Origin: an uncultured Lutibacter sp.
Lineage (GTDB): Bacteria > Bacteroidota > Bacteroidia > Flavobacteriales > Flavobacteriaceae
Direction: 5' to 3'
NCBI RefSeq assembly: GCF_947495725.1
Contig: NZ_CANLZZ010000003.1
Coordinates: 1-64,000, forward strand
DNA length: 64,000 nucleotides
The position numbers and the translations under genes were made by a program. Every line of letters starts with the position of its first letter. The stretch's first letter is position 1. Shown piece by piece: positions 8,196 to 16,458 of this stretch. Below the pieces are notes generated by a model. The model worked only from the letters and a program-made list of their open reading frames with translations. It searched no databases and had not been told where the DNA came from.

Positions 8196-9209
8196 ATGAA
8201 AAATTGGTGGATTAAATTCGGTTGTTTTCTTACAGGTTACAATTATGAAATAATGAGGAATAGTAGTGAAGCGAGTTCTAAAGCAGTGAAAAAATTTACT
8301 TCGGCAATATTAATTGTTTCACTGATATGGGGGTTTATAGGATATTCATTTTGTAATAGATATATTCACCTTAATCAATTTGGATCTATAATAGGGGCTG
8401 TAATTATGGTTTTTATAATTATCCAGATTGAACGACAAATTATTCTTAATGTTGGGAAAAACAAATTTTCATTGACTTTTAGATTTGGAATAGCACTAAT
8501 TATGGCTATTCTTGGTTCTCTAATTATTGATCAAATAATTTTCAAAGAGGATATTGAAATAGCACAATCTGAGAAAATTAATGCAAGAATAGAACAAAAT
8601 TTAGAAGCTAAAATTTCTATGATAAATGATGAAATATCTAGGCTAGATACATTGATTGTGGAGAAGAACGTAGAGAGAAATTTATTACTTAAAGAAATTA
8701 CTACAAGACCTACAATTAAAATGCCTTCTAATAAAGTTAAACGAATTCCGGGAAAATTTAATAAAAGCGTAGTTGATAAAGTCACTGGTGAGATTTCTAT
8801 AGTTCAAAAGGACACCATGTATATAGAAACTGAATATACGAGTTCATCGGTACCTAACCCTAAAGGGGATTTAATTCCAATTATTGAAAATGATCTAAAT
8901 GAATTTGCAACAATGAGAAGTGATTTTATTGCTCAAAAATTACAAGTGAGGAAAATTGTTGAAAAAGAAGAAAAGGGAAAAATAGGTTTTTTAGATGAAT
9001 TAGATACGATGTATGTTTTATTGAGTAGTAACAAGGTATCTCTATTTGTTTGGTTACTTTGGTTTTTCTTTTTTATGTTCATCGAGTTGTTTGTAGTTAC
9101 AGGTAAATTGGGTTCTAATAATGAAACTGATTATGATATAACAATTTTACATCAAAGAGATGTAAGAATAAAAGCTATAGAACAATTATCTAAGAAAAAT
9201 AGAGATTAA
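8196..9209 (+). CDS. DUF4407 membrane protein with coiled-coil stalk
   Basis: The protein (337 residues from ATG 8196; TTG 8190 would add two) matches the DUF4407 layout. Three hydrophobic segments lie near residues 36-55, 62-80 and 90-112. A long charged helical region of about 150 residues follows, and then a last hydrophobic segment, LFVWLLWFFFFMFIELFVV, near 280-300. The middle region should lie on one side of the membrane as a coiled-coil stalk, interrupted by a Pro-rich loop. The function of DUF4407 is not established as far as I know. Its place in an island directly after an HNH nuclease suggests a membrane-anchored sensor or effector, which is inference. Confidence 0.78.
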   Translation: MKNWWIKFGCFLTGYNYEIMRNSSEASSKAVKKFTSAILIVSLIWGFIGYSFCNRYIHLNQFGSIIGAVIMVFIIIQIERQIILNVGKNKFSLTFRFGIALIMAILGSLIIDQIIFKEDIEIAQSEKINARIEQNLEAKISMINDEISRLDTLIVEKNVERNLLLKEITTRPTIKMPSNKVKRIPGKFNKSVVDKVTGEISIVQKDTMYIETEYTSSSVPNPKGDLIPIIENDLNEFATMRSDFIAQKLQVRKIVEKEEKGKIGFLDELDTMYVLLSSNKVSLFVWLLWFFFFMFIELFVVTGKLGSNNETDYDITILHQRDVRIKAIEQLSKKNRD

Positions 9210-9267
9210 AATTTGTAGATGTTGATCTATTAGAGATTTTGATGTATTTAAAGTAATAAAAATTTAA

Positions 9268-9471
9268 ATACATTTAAAAGCTCCTTCAAAATTTGTCTAC
9301 CCTTATGTTATTGGAATTTATATTTTTGATAATTTAACTCTCGCTAATTTAGATAAAACTTTTATAGAGTTAATTACTGAAAAATTCAACACTATAAATG
9401 ATGTACTAATTTAGCCTTGGGTAAAAGAATATGCTGAAAAATTATAGAGTTTAGATAATTTTAAAAACTAA
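9268..9471 (+). pseudogene. Decayed gene fragment with two in-frame stops
   Basis: One frame reads as protein-like sequence for 67 codons (KFVYPYVIGIYIFDN..., DKTFIELITEKFNTINDVLI), is interrupted by TAG at 9412-9414, continues as PWVKEYAEKL, meets TAG at 9445-9447 and ends at TAA 9469-9471. The composition differs from the surrounding noise. It is probably the 3' remnant of a gene lost from the island. I cannot name the family. Confidence 0.45.
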
Positions 9472-9476
9472 TTTAT

Positions 9477-10466
9477 ATGTGGTTTAAAAAACTAACTGGA
9501 TTTGATGAAGTTTCTCCAGAGAACGTAAGAAAGAATATTTTAATTGATGGAGTAAACCTAACTTCAAAAGAGAATAGTAAGTCCTTTCAATTTGGAACTT
9601 TGCAAATACCAACACTTAATGAATTAAAAGAACAGTCACCTCCTTTAGCAATATATAAAGAAAAAATTATGGTAACTGAAGTTGTTGGTGATGTTCAAAA
9701 ATTACATTGCATTCCAGATAATAAAAATGCACTATTTCAGGCTGCATCTCAATTCAATTTACTTGAAATGGTAGGTCCTCATATAACCCCTGAACATGGA
9801 ATTGATATTTATGAGCATGACCATACTCAAGGTCCGGCATGTGCCATAGCTTGTGGAGCTGGAACTATTTACAGAAACTACTTTGTTCCTCTTAATGGAC
9901 AAATAGGACAGACTTCAACGAATCAAATTGATTGTTTAGATTTGATTGGAGAAAAATTAAATAATAGCGAGTTACTTCTTTGGAATATGAGTAATGGATA
10001 CTTCTTACCAAGTAAAGAAAGACTATTAGAAATTAACACTCAGCTAAGCAACTTTAATAATTCTCAAAGTGAGCATTTAAAAGGTAGGCTTAAAATAGGA
10101 ATTCAGTGGGATACTGAGGTAACTCTTACCAATCAAAAACAAATTGTATCACAAGCATATTGTTCAGCGCTTCCTGTGGCCTATTCGGATATTCAATCGT
10201 TTTATTGGGAGCATTTTGCAAGAATAATATTAGAAGCCGCTTATGAAGCAACTCTATATGCTGGTTTGATTAATTTGGGTAAAACAGGTTCGAACAAGGT
10301 TTATTTAACGCTTTTAGGAGGCGGTGCTTTTGGCAATGAACCTAATTGGATAATGGAATCAATATCAAAATCAATAGTAAAATTTAAAAATACCCCATTG
10401 GATGTTAGAATAGTTAGCTACGGCAATTCAAAACCAAGAATTCAACAACTCATCAACGAATTATAA
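9477..10466 (+). CDS. Conserved protein with macro-domain-like motifs
   Basis: The 329-residue protein has strongly patterned segments: QAASQFN (88-94), a Gly/Ala-rich stretch TQGPACAIACGAGT (117-130) followed by YRNYF, and near the end LTLLGGGAFGN (277-287) followed by W and a helix. A central Asn/Ser segment plus a late GGG-x-FGN loop resembles the two ADP-ribose-binding loops of macro domains, so I suggest a divergent macro-like fold that binds or processes ADP-ribose-type ligands. This is by pattern only. It is cytoplasmic, with no membrane segment. It stands alone between the DUF4407 cassette and BREX, and could belong to a NAD/ADP-ribose-linked defence module or be unrelated cargo. Confidence 0.5.
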   Translation: MWFKKLTGFDEVSPENVRKNILIDGVNLTSKENSKSFQFGTLQIPTLNELKEQSPPLAIYKEKIMVTEVVGDVQKLHCIPDNKNALFQAASQFNLLEMVGPHITPEHGIDIYEHDHTQGPACAIACGAGTIYRNYFVPLNGQIGQTSTNQIDCLDLIGEKLNNSELLLWNMSNGYFLPSKERLLEINTQLSNFNNSQSEHLKGRLKIGIQWDTEVTLTNQKQIVSQAYCSALPVAYSDIQSFYWEHFARIILEAAYEATLYAGLINLGKTGSNKVYLTLLGGGAFGNEPNWIMESISKSIVKFKNTPLDVRIVSYGNSKPRIQQLINEL

Positions 10467-10700
10467 TGATAAAAAGAACTGAGTTGATAATTAAGACTTT
10501 TCTTGTTTTAAAATTATCGTTATAAAAAATATTATTAATTAAATAACGTCATCTCCTTTTATTGACATGTCCTATTTATAACCAAAGAAACATTTATAAA
10601 AAATTTGAATAATGAATGAAAATTTGAATAAATTTAGAACCATTCTTTTAAACTCTTTCGTTACCTTTACTGAAGAGAAACTTTAATTTTTATTAAATAG

Positions 10701-10880
10701 ATGCTGTTAAAAGAATTACTAAAATCTAAAGGTGTTAAACAAAACTGGTTAGCCCAGCGAATTGGGGTGAGCACTGTCACTATGAGTAACTGGGTAAAAG
10801 AAAAAAGCCATCCTTCAAAGAAAAACTTAATGAAGCTGAGTGAAGTACTGAATGTTCATCTAAATGATTTGGTACATTAA
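10701..10880 (+). CDS. Small HTH (Xre/Cro-type) regulator of the BREX operon
   Basis: This 59-codon gene encodes a bare helix-turn-helix: WLAQRIGVSTVTMSNWVKEK spans the turn and recognition helix, and ALN-type ending KLSEVLNVHLNDLVH closes the five-helix fold. The stop codon overlaps the brxA start (TAATG at 10878-10882), so it is translationally coupled to the BREX genes and first in the operon. It probably represses or tunes the operon from a site in 10467-10700. It is much shorter than the WYL-containing BrxR regulators of other BREX loci. Confidence 0.8.
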   Translation: MLLKELLKSKGVKQNWLAQRIGVSTVTMSNWVKEKSHPSKKNLMKLSEVLNVHLNDLVH

Positions 10881-11476
10881 TGATTGAGTTAAATAAATAT
10901 AATTTTTCGTTTACGGGGTTTTCACTTAGGGTGAATGAAATGATAAAGGTCGCAGAGGCTATTCAGCTAGGTCAACCAGTTGAAATGGTTGATTTTGGTG
11001 ATGGCAATAGAAATACTGGCCAACGTAGATTAAACGAAATTAAAAAAAGGTTAAGCAAATTAACAGATAAAGAATTACAACTTTTCATTGCTGGAGATTT
11101 CACCTCTCAAAAACAACTCGCATTTTTATCGGTATGCAAATCACATAGTTTTATTAGAGATTTTGTGGTGGAGGTATTACGTGAAAAATTACTGGTGTTT
11201 GATTATCAAATTACCGAAGGAGATTACATTTCATTTTATAGACGAAAATCTGAACTACATCCAGAAATGGAAAAATTAACAGAAATTACCGAAAACAAGA
11301 TAAAACAAGTCACGTTTAAAATATTAGAACAAGCTGGAATCATAGATGACATAAAAAGCAAAATGATTCAACCTCAACTTTTAGACGCTAACGTTATCAA
11401 TACAATAGCATCTGATAATGAGCAATGGTTAAAAGTCTTTTTTATGAGTGATATGGATATAGAAAATAGAAGTTAA
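10880..11476 (+). CDS. brxA: BREX protein BrxA (DUF1819)
   Basis: The 198-residue protein fits BrxA in length and pattern: SFTGFSLRVNEMIKVAEAI at the N terminus, and the R-RLNEIKKRLSKLTDKEL segment around residues 48-70. BrxA is a small helical DNA-binding protein required in several BREX loci. Place and order support the call, because it is directly followed by brxB and brxC. It overlaps the small HTH gene by one base and precedes brxB by one base. No catalytic motif is expected or seen. Confidence 0.88.
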   Translation: MIELNKYNFSFTGFSLRVNEMIKVAEAIQLGQPVEMVDFGDGNRNTGQRRLNEIKKRLSKLTDKELQLFIAGDFTSQKQLAFLSVCKSHSFIRDFVVEVLREKLLVFDYQITEGDYISFYRRKSELHPEMEKLTEITENKIKQVTFKILEQAGIIDDIKSKMIQPQLLDANVINTIASDNEQWLKVFFMSDMDIENRS

Positions 11477-11477
11477 T

Positions 11478-12059
11478 ATGGTAGAGATTGTAAAAAAGTT
11501 TGACGATTTATACAAGAAACTATCATCTAGTCGGTTTTTAAGAAAAGATGGATTGGGTGGTGAAATACCCTTCTTTATATCACCATATAAAGCCGAACAA
11601 GAGCTAAAAGTAGCGGAGTCAATTCAACTATTGAAAAAGAAATTAGACACCGCTGGGGTGCCTATTTTAGAAATAAATTTATATGATTTAGTTTGTGAAA
11701 TACTAGACGAAAAAGGTGGTGTGGAGCGAATGTTTCGAGTAGAAAAAAAGAAATCCAAAGAGAAATTTTTAAGAGCATTACAATCGTCATTAAATATACA
11801 TCAAGTGTTGATGCCTAGGATTGAAAAGAAGATATTGGAAAGTGAAGCCAAGATTTATTTCCTAACGGGTGTTGGTTTAGTATACCCATTCATAAGGTCT
11901 CACAATGTATTGAACAATCTTCAAAATATTGCAAAAGAGGCTCCAACGGTGATGTTTTTCCCTGGGGATTATGATGGGCATTCTTTAAATCTTTTTGGAC
12001 TGTTGAAAGATGACAATTATTACCGAGCATTTAATATTGATAAAATTGAAGCAAAATAG
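11478..12059 (+). CDS. brxB: BREX protein BrxB (DUF1788)
   Basis: The 193-residue protein matches the DUF1788 family: GGEIPFFISPYKAEQE near residue 28, an internal RxxxIxxxL helix region, FLTGVGLVYPFIRSH near residue 130, and VMFFPGDYDGHSLNLFG near the C terminus. In BREX systems BrxB is an essential core protein of uncertain biochemical role that associates with BrxC and PglZ. It is read in the same direction as brxA, one base apart, and brxC starts six bases after its stop. Confidence 0.92.
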   Translation: MVEIVKKFDDLYKKLSSSRFLRKDGLGGEIPFFISPYKAEQELKVAESIQLLKKKLDTAGVPILEINLYDLVCEILDEKGGVERMFRVEKKKSKEKFLRALQSSLNIHQVLMPRIEKKILESEAKIYFLTGVGLVYPFIRSHNVLNNLQNIAKEAPTVMFFPGDYDGHSLNLFGLLKDDNYYRAFNIDKIEAK

Positions 12060-12065
12060 ATTATT

Positions 12066-15000
12066 ATGATAAAGAAGTTTTTTGAAAAAGACATCAACAG
12101 AAACATTGAAACGGTTATTAAAGCGGATGACCGTGAGCATATCTCAGATGAGGTAGTTGAATATGTAATCACCAATGAAATTGGAAAAAAAATTAGAGAC
12201 CTCTTCTCTGAATACATTGATTATGCTGGAGCCAATGGTGTTTGGATATCAGGTTTTTTTGGTTCTGGTAAATCTCACTTGTTAAAGATTTTATCATATG
12301 TGTTAGAGAATAAAGAAGCATATGATGGTTATAAAAGTGGAGAGTTATTTGCTGAAAAGATTGAAAATGACGAAATGTTAAAAGCCGATGTTCTTAGAGC
12401 CTCCAAAATACCTTCAGAATCTGTTTTATTCAACATAGACCAGCAAGCTCAGATTACAAGCAAATCTGATGAGAATGCCATTTTATCTGTATTTTATAAA
12501 GTGTTTTTTGACCATTTAGGGTATTATGGTTTTCAACCTCACGTTGCGGAATTTGAAATGTGGCTGGATAAACAAGGCCAGTACGATACGTTCAAAACCA
12601 ACTTTAATACCAAGCACGGAAAATCTTGGGAAGAAGCTAGAATTGATTATTTCGACCCGATGGTAACTGACGATATTGCTGAAGTATTGGGTAAATTAAA
12701 TAATACAGATGCATCAAAATATGAAGATATTTTAGATGATTTAGAAGATAAACAAAAACAATCCATTGAAGATTTTGCTGAAAGAGTTCATAACTATCTA
12801 AAAACAAAACCATCAAATTTTAGACTAAATTTCTTTGTGGATGAAGTTGGGCAGTACATTAGTGACAACACTAAACTGATGCTAAATTTACAAACCATCG
12901 CTGAAACCTTAGCTACAAGAACTCACGGAAAATCTTGGATATTGGTAACATCTCAGGAAGATATGGAAAAGGTTGTTGGAGATATGAACAAGCAACAACA
13001 GAATGACTTTTCACGTATTCAAGCTCGTTTTAAAATAAAAGTTCCATTGACCTCTGCAAATGTGGATGAGGTAATTGAAAAGCGTTTATTAAAGAAAGAT
13101 TGTGATGCTCAAAAACAGCTGGTAGCTTCTTATCAAACAGAAAGTGCCCATTTAGAATCATTAATTTCATTTTCAGAAGCAGGAGTTCAATTTAAGGGAT
13201 ATCGTGATGGAGCTGATTTTGGGAATAAATTCCCATTGGTTCCATATCAATTCGATTTATTTCAACAATGTAGAAGAGCATTATCAACACACAATGCATT
13301 CCAAGGAAAACACGCTTCCGTTGGAGAACGTTCTATGTTGGGAGTATTTCAGCAAGTGATTCAAAAAATTGAAAATAGAGATGACAAAGCCCTGGTTAGT
13401 TTCGACTTAATGTTTGAAGGTATTCGTAATGAATTACGTGGTGAAATCCAAAGTTCAGTGATTTTAGCGGAACGAAATCTGGATAACAATTTCGCTAAGC
13501 AAGTATTAAAAGCACTATTCCTAGTGAAGTACTTTGTGAATTTTAAAACAACCAAAAGAAACATCTCCGTATTGATGATTGATGATATCAATATCGATAT
13601 TAAAAAGCACGAAAAAAATATTGATGAAGCGCTGAATATTTTGGAGAACCAAAATTACGTACAACGAAATGGTGATTTGTATGAGTTTTTAACGGATGAT
13701 GAAAGAGATATAGAAGAAGAAATCAAAGAGACCGAAATAGATGAAACAGCTGTTACCCAATTATTAAAAGAAATTTTATTTGATGAAATCATACGTGATA
13801 ACAAAATAAAATACTTGGATAACAAGCAAGATTACGATTTTACCACCAAGATTGATGGCTCTATGTTTGGACGAGAAAAAGAGTTAGAAATTGAAATCAT
13901 TACAGAAAATTATAGTGATTACGAGAACGTAGTTTTTATACAATCACAAACAATGGGTAGCACCAGTATGAAAATGGTGTTGAGTTCTGATGCTGTATTT
14001 ATGAAAGATGTTAAAATGTATTTAAAAACTCATAAATACGTAAAACAAAATCAATCTACATCCAATGCAACAGAGCGCAAACGAATACTTCAGGATAAAG
14101 CACAATTAAATGCTGAAAGACGAAGAAATTTAATGCTCATTGCTAATATTTCGTTGGCAAAGTCTACTGTTTATATGAATGGTTCTAAACACGAATTGGG
14201 GCAAACAGCTGATGGTAAGACTCGTGTGGTAAATGCATTTCAAGACCTGATAAAAACAGTGTATTCAAGTCTTAGAATGTTAGGTAGCACACAATACAGT
14301 GAAGATACTGTTAAAGCAACTATTGTCTCAAGACAAGATGATTTATTTGGAGCAGATGATGCTACTATTTCAGAAGCAGAATCAGAAATATTAAATATCA
14401 TAAATAGACGAAAGAAACAAGCAGACAGAACATCCTTAAACGACCTTAAAATACACTTTTCACGTAAACCATATGGTTGGTATTCAAATGCTATTTGGAC
14501 CGTTACCGCAAGGCTATACAAGCGAGGTAAAATTGAAGTAATGCAAGGTCCGAACCTATTGGAGGACCAAGATGTATTGAACGCATTATTGAACAGTTCT
14601 AAACACGGAACTACATTATTAGAACCACAAGCAAGTTTTGATGTGGGTGCTGTAAAAAAATTAAAGCAAACTTATAAAGATGCTTTTGATGAATCGTGCC
14701 CATTAAAAGAACCTAAGGATGTGGCCAATGCTTTTAAGAATCAAATAAAAGAAATGGCTGTTGGTGTAAATCAATTGCTGGCTCGTAAAAATGAATACCA
14801 TTTCCTAAAAACTTTAGAAGATTTTAGTGAAAAATTGGATACGCTATCTAAAAAAGAGTACAGTTATTATATTACCAATTTGGCCAATTTTGAGGATAAC
14901 TTATTAGATGCTAAAGAGGATTTATTAGACCCGATTAAACGGTTTATGAATGGTGACCAAGTAAAAATTTACGATGAGGTTAAAAAATTATTGAATAGTA

Positions 15001-15575
15001 ACAATGCCAATCTAAATTTTATTGAAGGAGATGAGGTTAAAACCTTAGAGACCATTCTTGATAGTGAAACTCCTTACAAAGGAAATGGCATTCAATTGGC
15101 AAAAGCATCAAAAGATAGCTTAACTAAAAAAGTATTGGAAGCTATCAATTCCGAAAAGGAGATATTCAATACGAAGTTGAATGCGATTGAGAAAGCAATT
15201 AAAGATTCGGAAGAATACAGCAAAATTGAGGAGGCAAAACAACGACAAATTGAAAAAACGATACTCGATTTAAAAAAGAAAATAGCTGAAGAACGCTTTA
15301 TTGGTAATATTAGAGATATTACTCATACAATGGATGACCATTTGTATAGTAGCCAAATGAATTTAATGACGGAATGGTTAACTCCAAAATCAGCTGAAGG
15401 TGATGGAAGTAAAGAGTATAAAAAAACAACACCAAAATACATTAAAAAGAGTAGCATTCACATTGAATTTGCAAAGCACGAATTAACTACTGAAGAAGAT
15501 GTGGAAGCATATATGGAAGCTTTAAAAGAAGCCTATTTAGAACGCATACACCAAAATCTTAAAATCACATTGTAA
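12066..15575 (+). CDS. brxC: BREX P-loop ATPase BrxC
   Basis: The 1169-residue protein has the length and motifs of BrxC. The P-loop GFFGSGKS (63-70) lies in the conserved GVWISGFFGSGKSHLLK context, and NFFVDEVGQYISD about 190 residues later provides the acidic Walker B residues. The rest is long and helical, with a coiled-coil-rich C terminus (KEIFNTKLNAIEKAIKD...). BrxC is an ATPase needed both for host methylation by PglX and for phage restriction. A PD-(D/E)XK gene starts 14 bases downstream, between brxC and pglX, which is not part of the minimal six-gene BREX type 1 arrangement. Confidence 0.93.
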   Translation: MIKKFFEKDINRNIETVIKADDREHISDEVVEYVITNEIGKKIRDLFSEYIDYAGANGVWISGFFGSGKSHLLKILSYVLENKEAYDGYKSGELFAEKIENDEMLKADVLRASKIPSESVLFNIDQQAQITSKSDENAILSVFYKVFFDHLGYYGFQPHVAEFEMWLDKQGQYDTFKTNFNTKHGKSWEEARIDYFDPMVTDDIAEVLGKLNNTDASKYEDILDDLEDKQKQSIEDFAERVHNYLKTKPSNFRLNFFVDEVGQYISDNTKLMLNLQTIAETLATRTHGKSWILVTSQEDMEKVVGDMNKQQQNDFSRIQARFKIKVPLTSANVDEVIEKRLLKKDCDAQKQLVASYQTESAHLESLISFSEAGVQFKGYRDGADFGNKFPLVPYQFDLFQQCRRALSTHNAFQGKHASVGERSMLGVFQQVIQKIENRDDKALVSFDLMFEGIRNELRGEIQSSVILAERNLDNNFAKQVLKALFLVKYFVNFKTTKRNISVLMIDDINIDIKKHEKNIDEALNILENQNYVQRNGDLYEFLTDDERDIEEEIKETEIDETAVTQLLKEILFDEIIRDNKIKYLDNKQDYDFTTKIDGSMFGREKELEIEIITENYSDYENVVFIQSQTMGSTSMKMVLSSDAVFMKDVKMYLKTHKYVKQNQSTSNATERKRILQDKAQLNAERRRNLMLIANISLAKSTVYMNGSKHELGQTADGKTRVVNAFQDLIKTVYSSLRMLGSTQYSEDTVKATIVSRQDDLFGADDATISEAESEILNIINRRKKQADRTSLNDLKIHFSRKPYGWYSNAIWTVTARLYKRGKIEVMQGPNLLEDQDVLNALLNSSKHGTTLLEPQASFDVGAVKKLKQTYKDAFDESCPLKEPKDVANAFKNQIKEMAVGVNQLLARKNEYHFLKTLEDFSEKLDTLSKKEYSYYITNLANFEDNLLDAKEDLLDPIKRFMNGDQVKIYDEVKKLLNSNNANLNFIEGDEVKTLETILDSETPYKGNGIQLAKASKDSLTKKVLEAINSEKEIFNTKLNAIEKAIKDSEEYSKIEEAKQRQIEKTILDLKKKIAEERFIGNIRDITHTMDDHLYSSQMNLMTEWLTPKSAEGDGSKEYKKTTPKYIKKSSIHIEFAKHELTTEEDVEAYMEALKEAYLERIHQNLKITL

Positions 15576-15589
15576 TTAAAATAATTGTT

Positions 15590-16453
15590 ATGAAATATAC
15601 AAAGCCAGAAATTATTAGTCTTAAAAATAGTAATGAGTATAACGAAAAATGGTTGCAAGCAAGAATTGAAGAGGACCCTAGTGTAATTGGTTTAGGAGAG
15701 CTAGAATTTAGAGATACTGAAAAAATACTATTAGGAGGAGGTCGTTTGGATACAATATTATATGACCCTGAAGATAATAGGAGATATGAAGTGGAAATTC
15801 AACTAGGGAAAACAGATGAAACCCATATTATTAGAACTATAGAATACTGGGATTTAGAGCGTAAAAAAAATCCACAATATGAACACTGTGCAGTTATAAT
15901 TGCTGAAGATATTACAAGTCGTTTTTTAAATGTAATTTCATTATTCAATGGCTTTATTCCCTTAATTGCAATCCAAGTTAAAGCAATTAAAGTCGAAGAT
16001 AATATTTCATTATTTTTCACAAAAGTATTAGATGAATTAAAATTTGAATTGCTTGATGAAGATATTGTTTCTGAACCTTCTGATAGAAATTATTGGGAAA
16101 AAAGAGCAACTATTCAATCTTTAAAATTGATGGATAATATTTTTAAGGAACTAGGTGAATTAGTTATTGAATATAAACCTAAATACAACAAGCATTATAT
16201 AGGTTTAGAGAAAAATAATATGGCTAATAATTTTATAGAATTTGTACCAAGAAAATCTGTTGTTATTATGAATGTTAAACTGGTAAAATCTGAAGAACAC
16301 GATGAGTTATTAGAGCACTCGGACATAGATACTCTTCCTTATGATAAAAATTGGAAACAGTATAGAATGAGGTTAAATAAAAAAGATATACCAGCAAATA
16401 TAGAAGTAATAAAGAAACTAGTAAATGACGCTAAACAAGCTTATAGAAATTAA
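15590..16453 (+). CDS. PD-(D/E)XK nuclease-like protein inside BREX
   Basis: This 287-residue protein shows a PD-(D/E)XK-type core: a basic/Gly loop LLGGGRLDTILYD with Asp54, then RRYEVEIQLG with Glu67/Glu69 and Gln71. The Gln replaces the usual Lys, as in a subset of these nucleases. A helix (HIIRTIEYWDLERKKNP) and the strand CAVIIAEDI complete the fold. The C-terminal half resembles nothing I can name. It starts 14 bases after brxC and ends 5 bases before pglX, so it must be co-transcribed with them. Likely an accessory nuclease or DNA-binding subunit, but activity cannot be claimed. Confidence 0.65.
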   Translation: MKYTKPEIISLKNSNEYNEKWLQARIEEDPSVIGLGELEFRDTEKILLGGGRLDTILYDPEDNRRYEVEIQLGKTDETHIIRTIEYWDLERKKNPQYEHCAVIIAEDITSRFLNVISLFNGFIPLIAIQVKAIKVEDNISLFFTKVLDELKFELLDEDIVSEPSDRNYWEKRATIQSLKLMDNIFKELGELVIEYKPKYNKHYIGLEKNNMANNFIEFVPRKSVVIMNVKLVKSEEHDELLEHSDIDTLPYDKNWKQYRMRLNKKDIPANIEVIKKLVNDAKQAYRN

Positions 16454-16458
16454 TTGCT

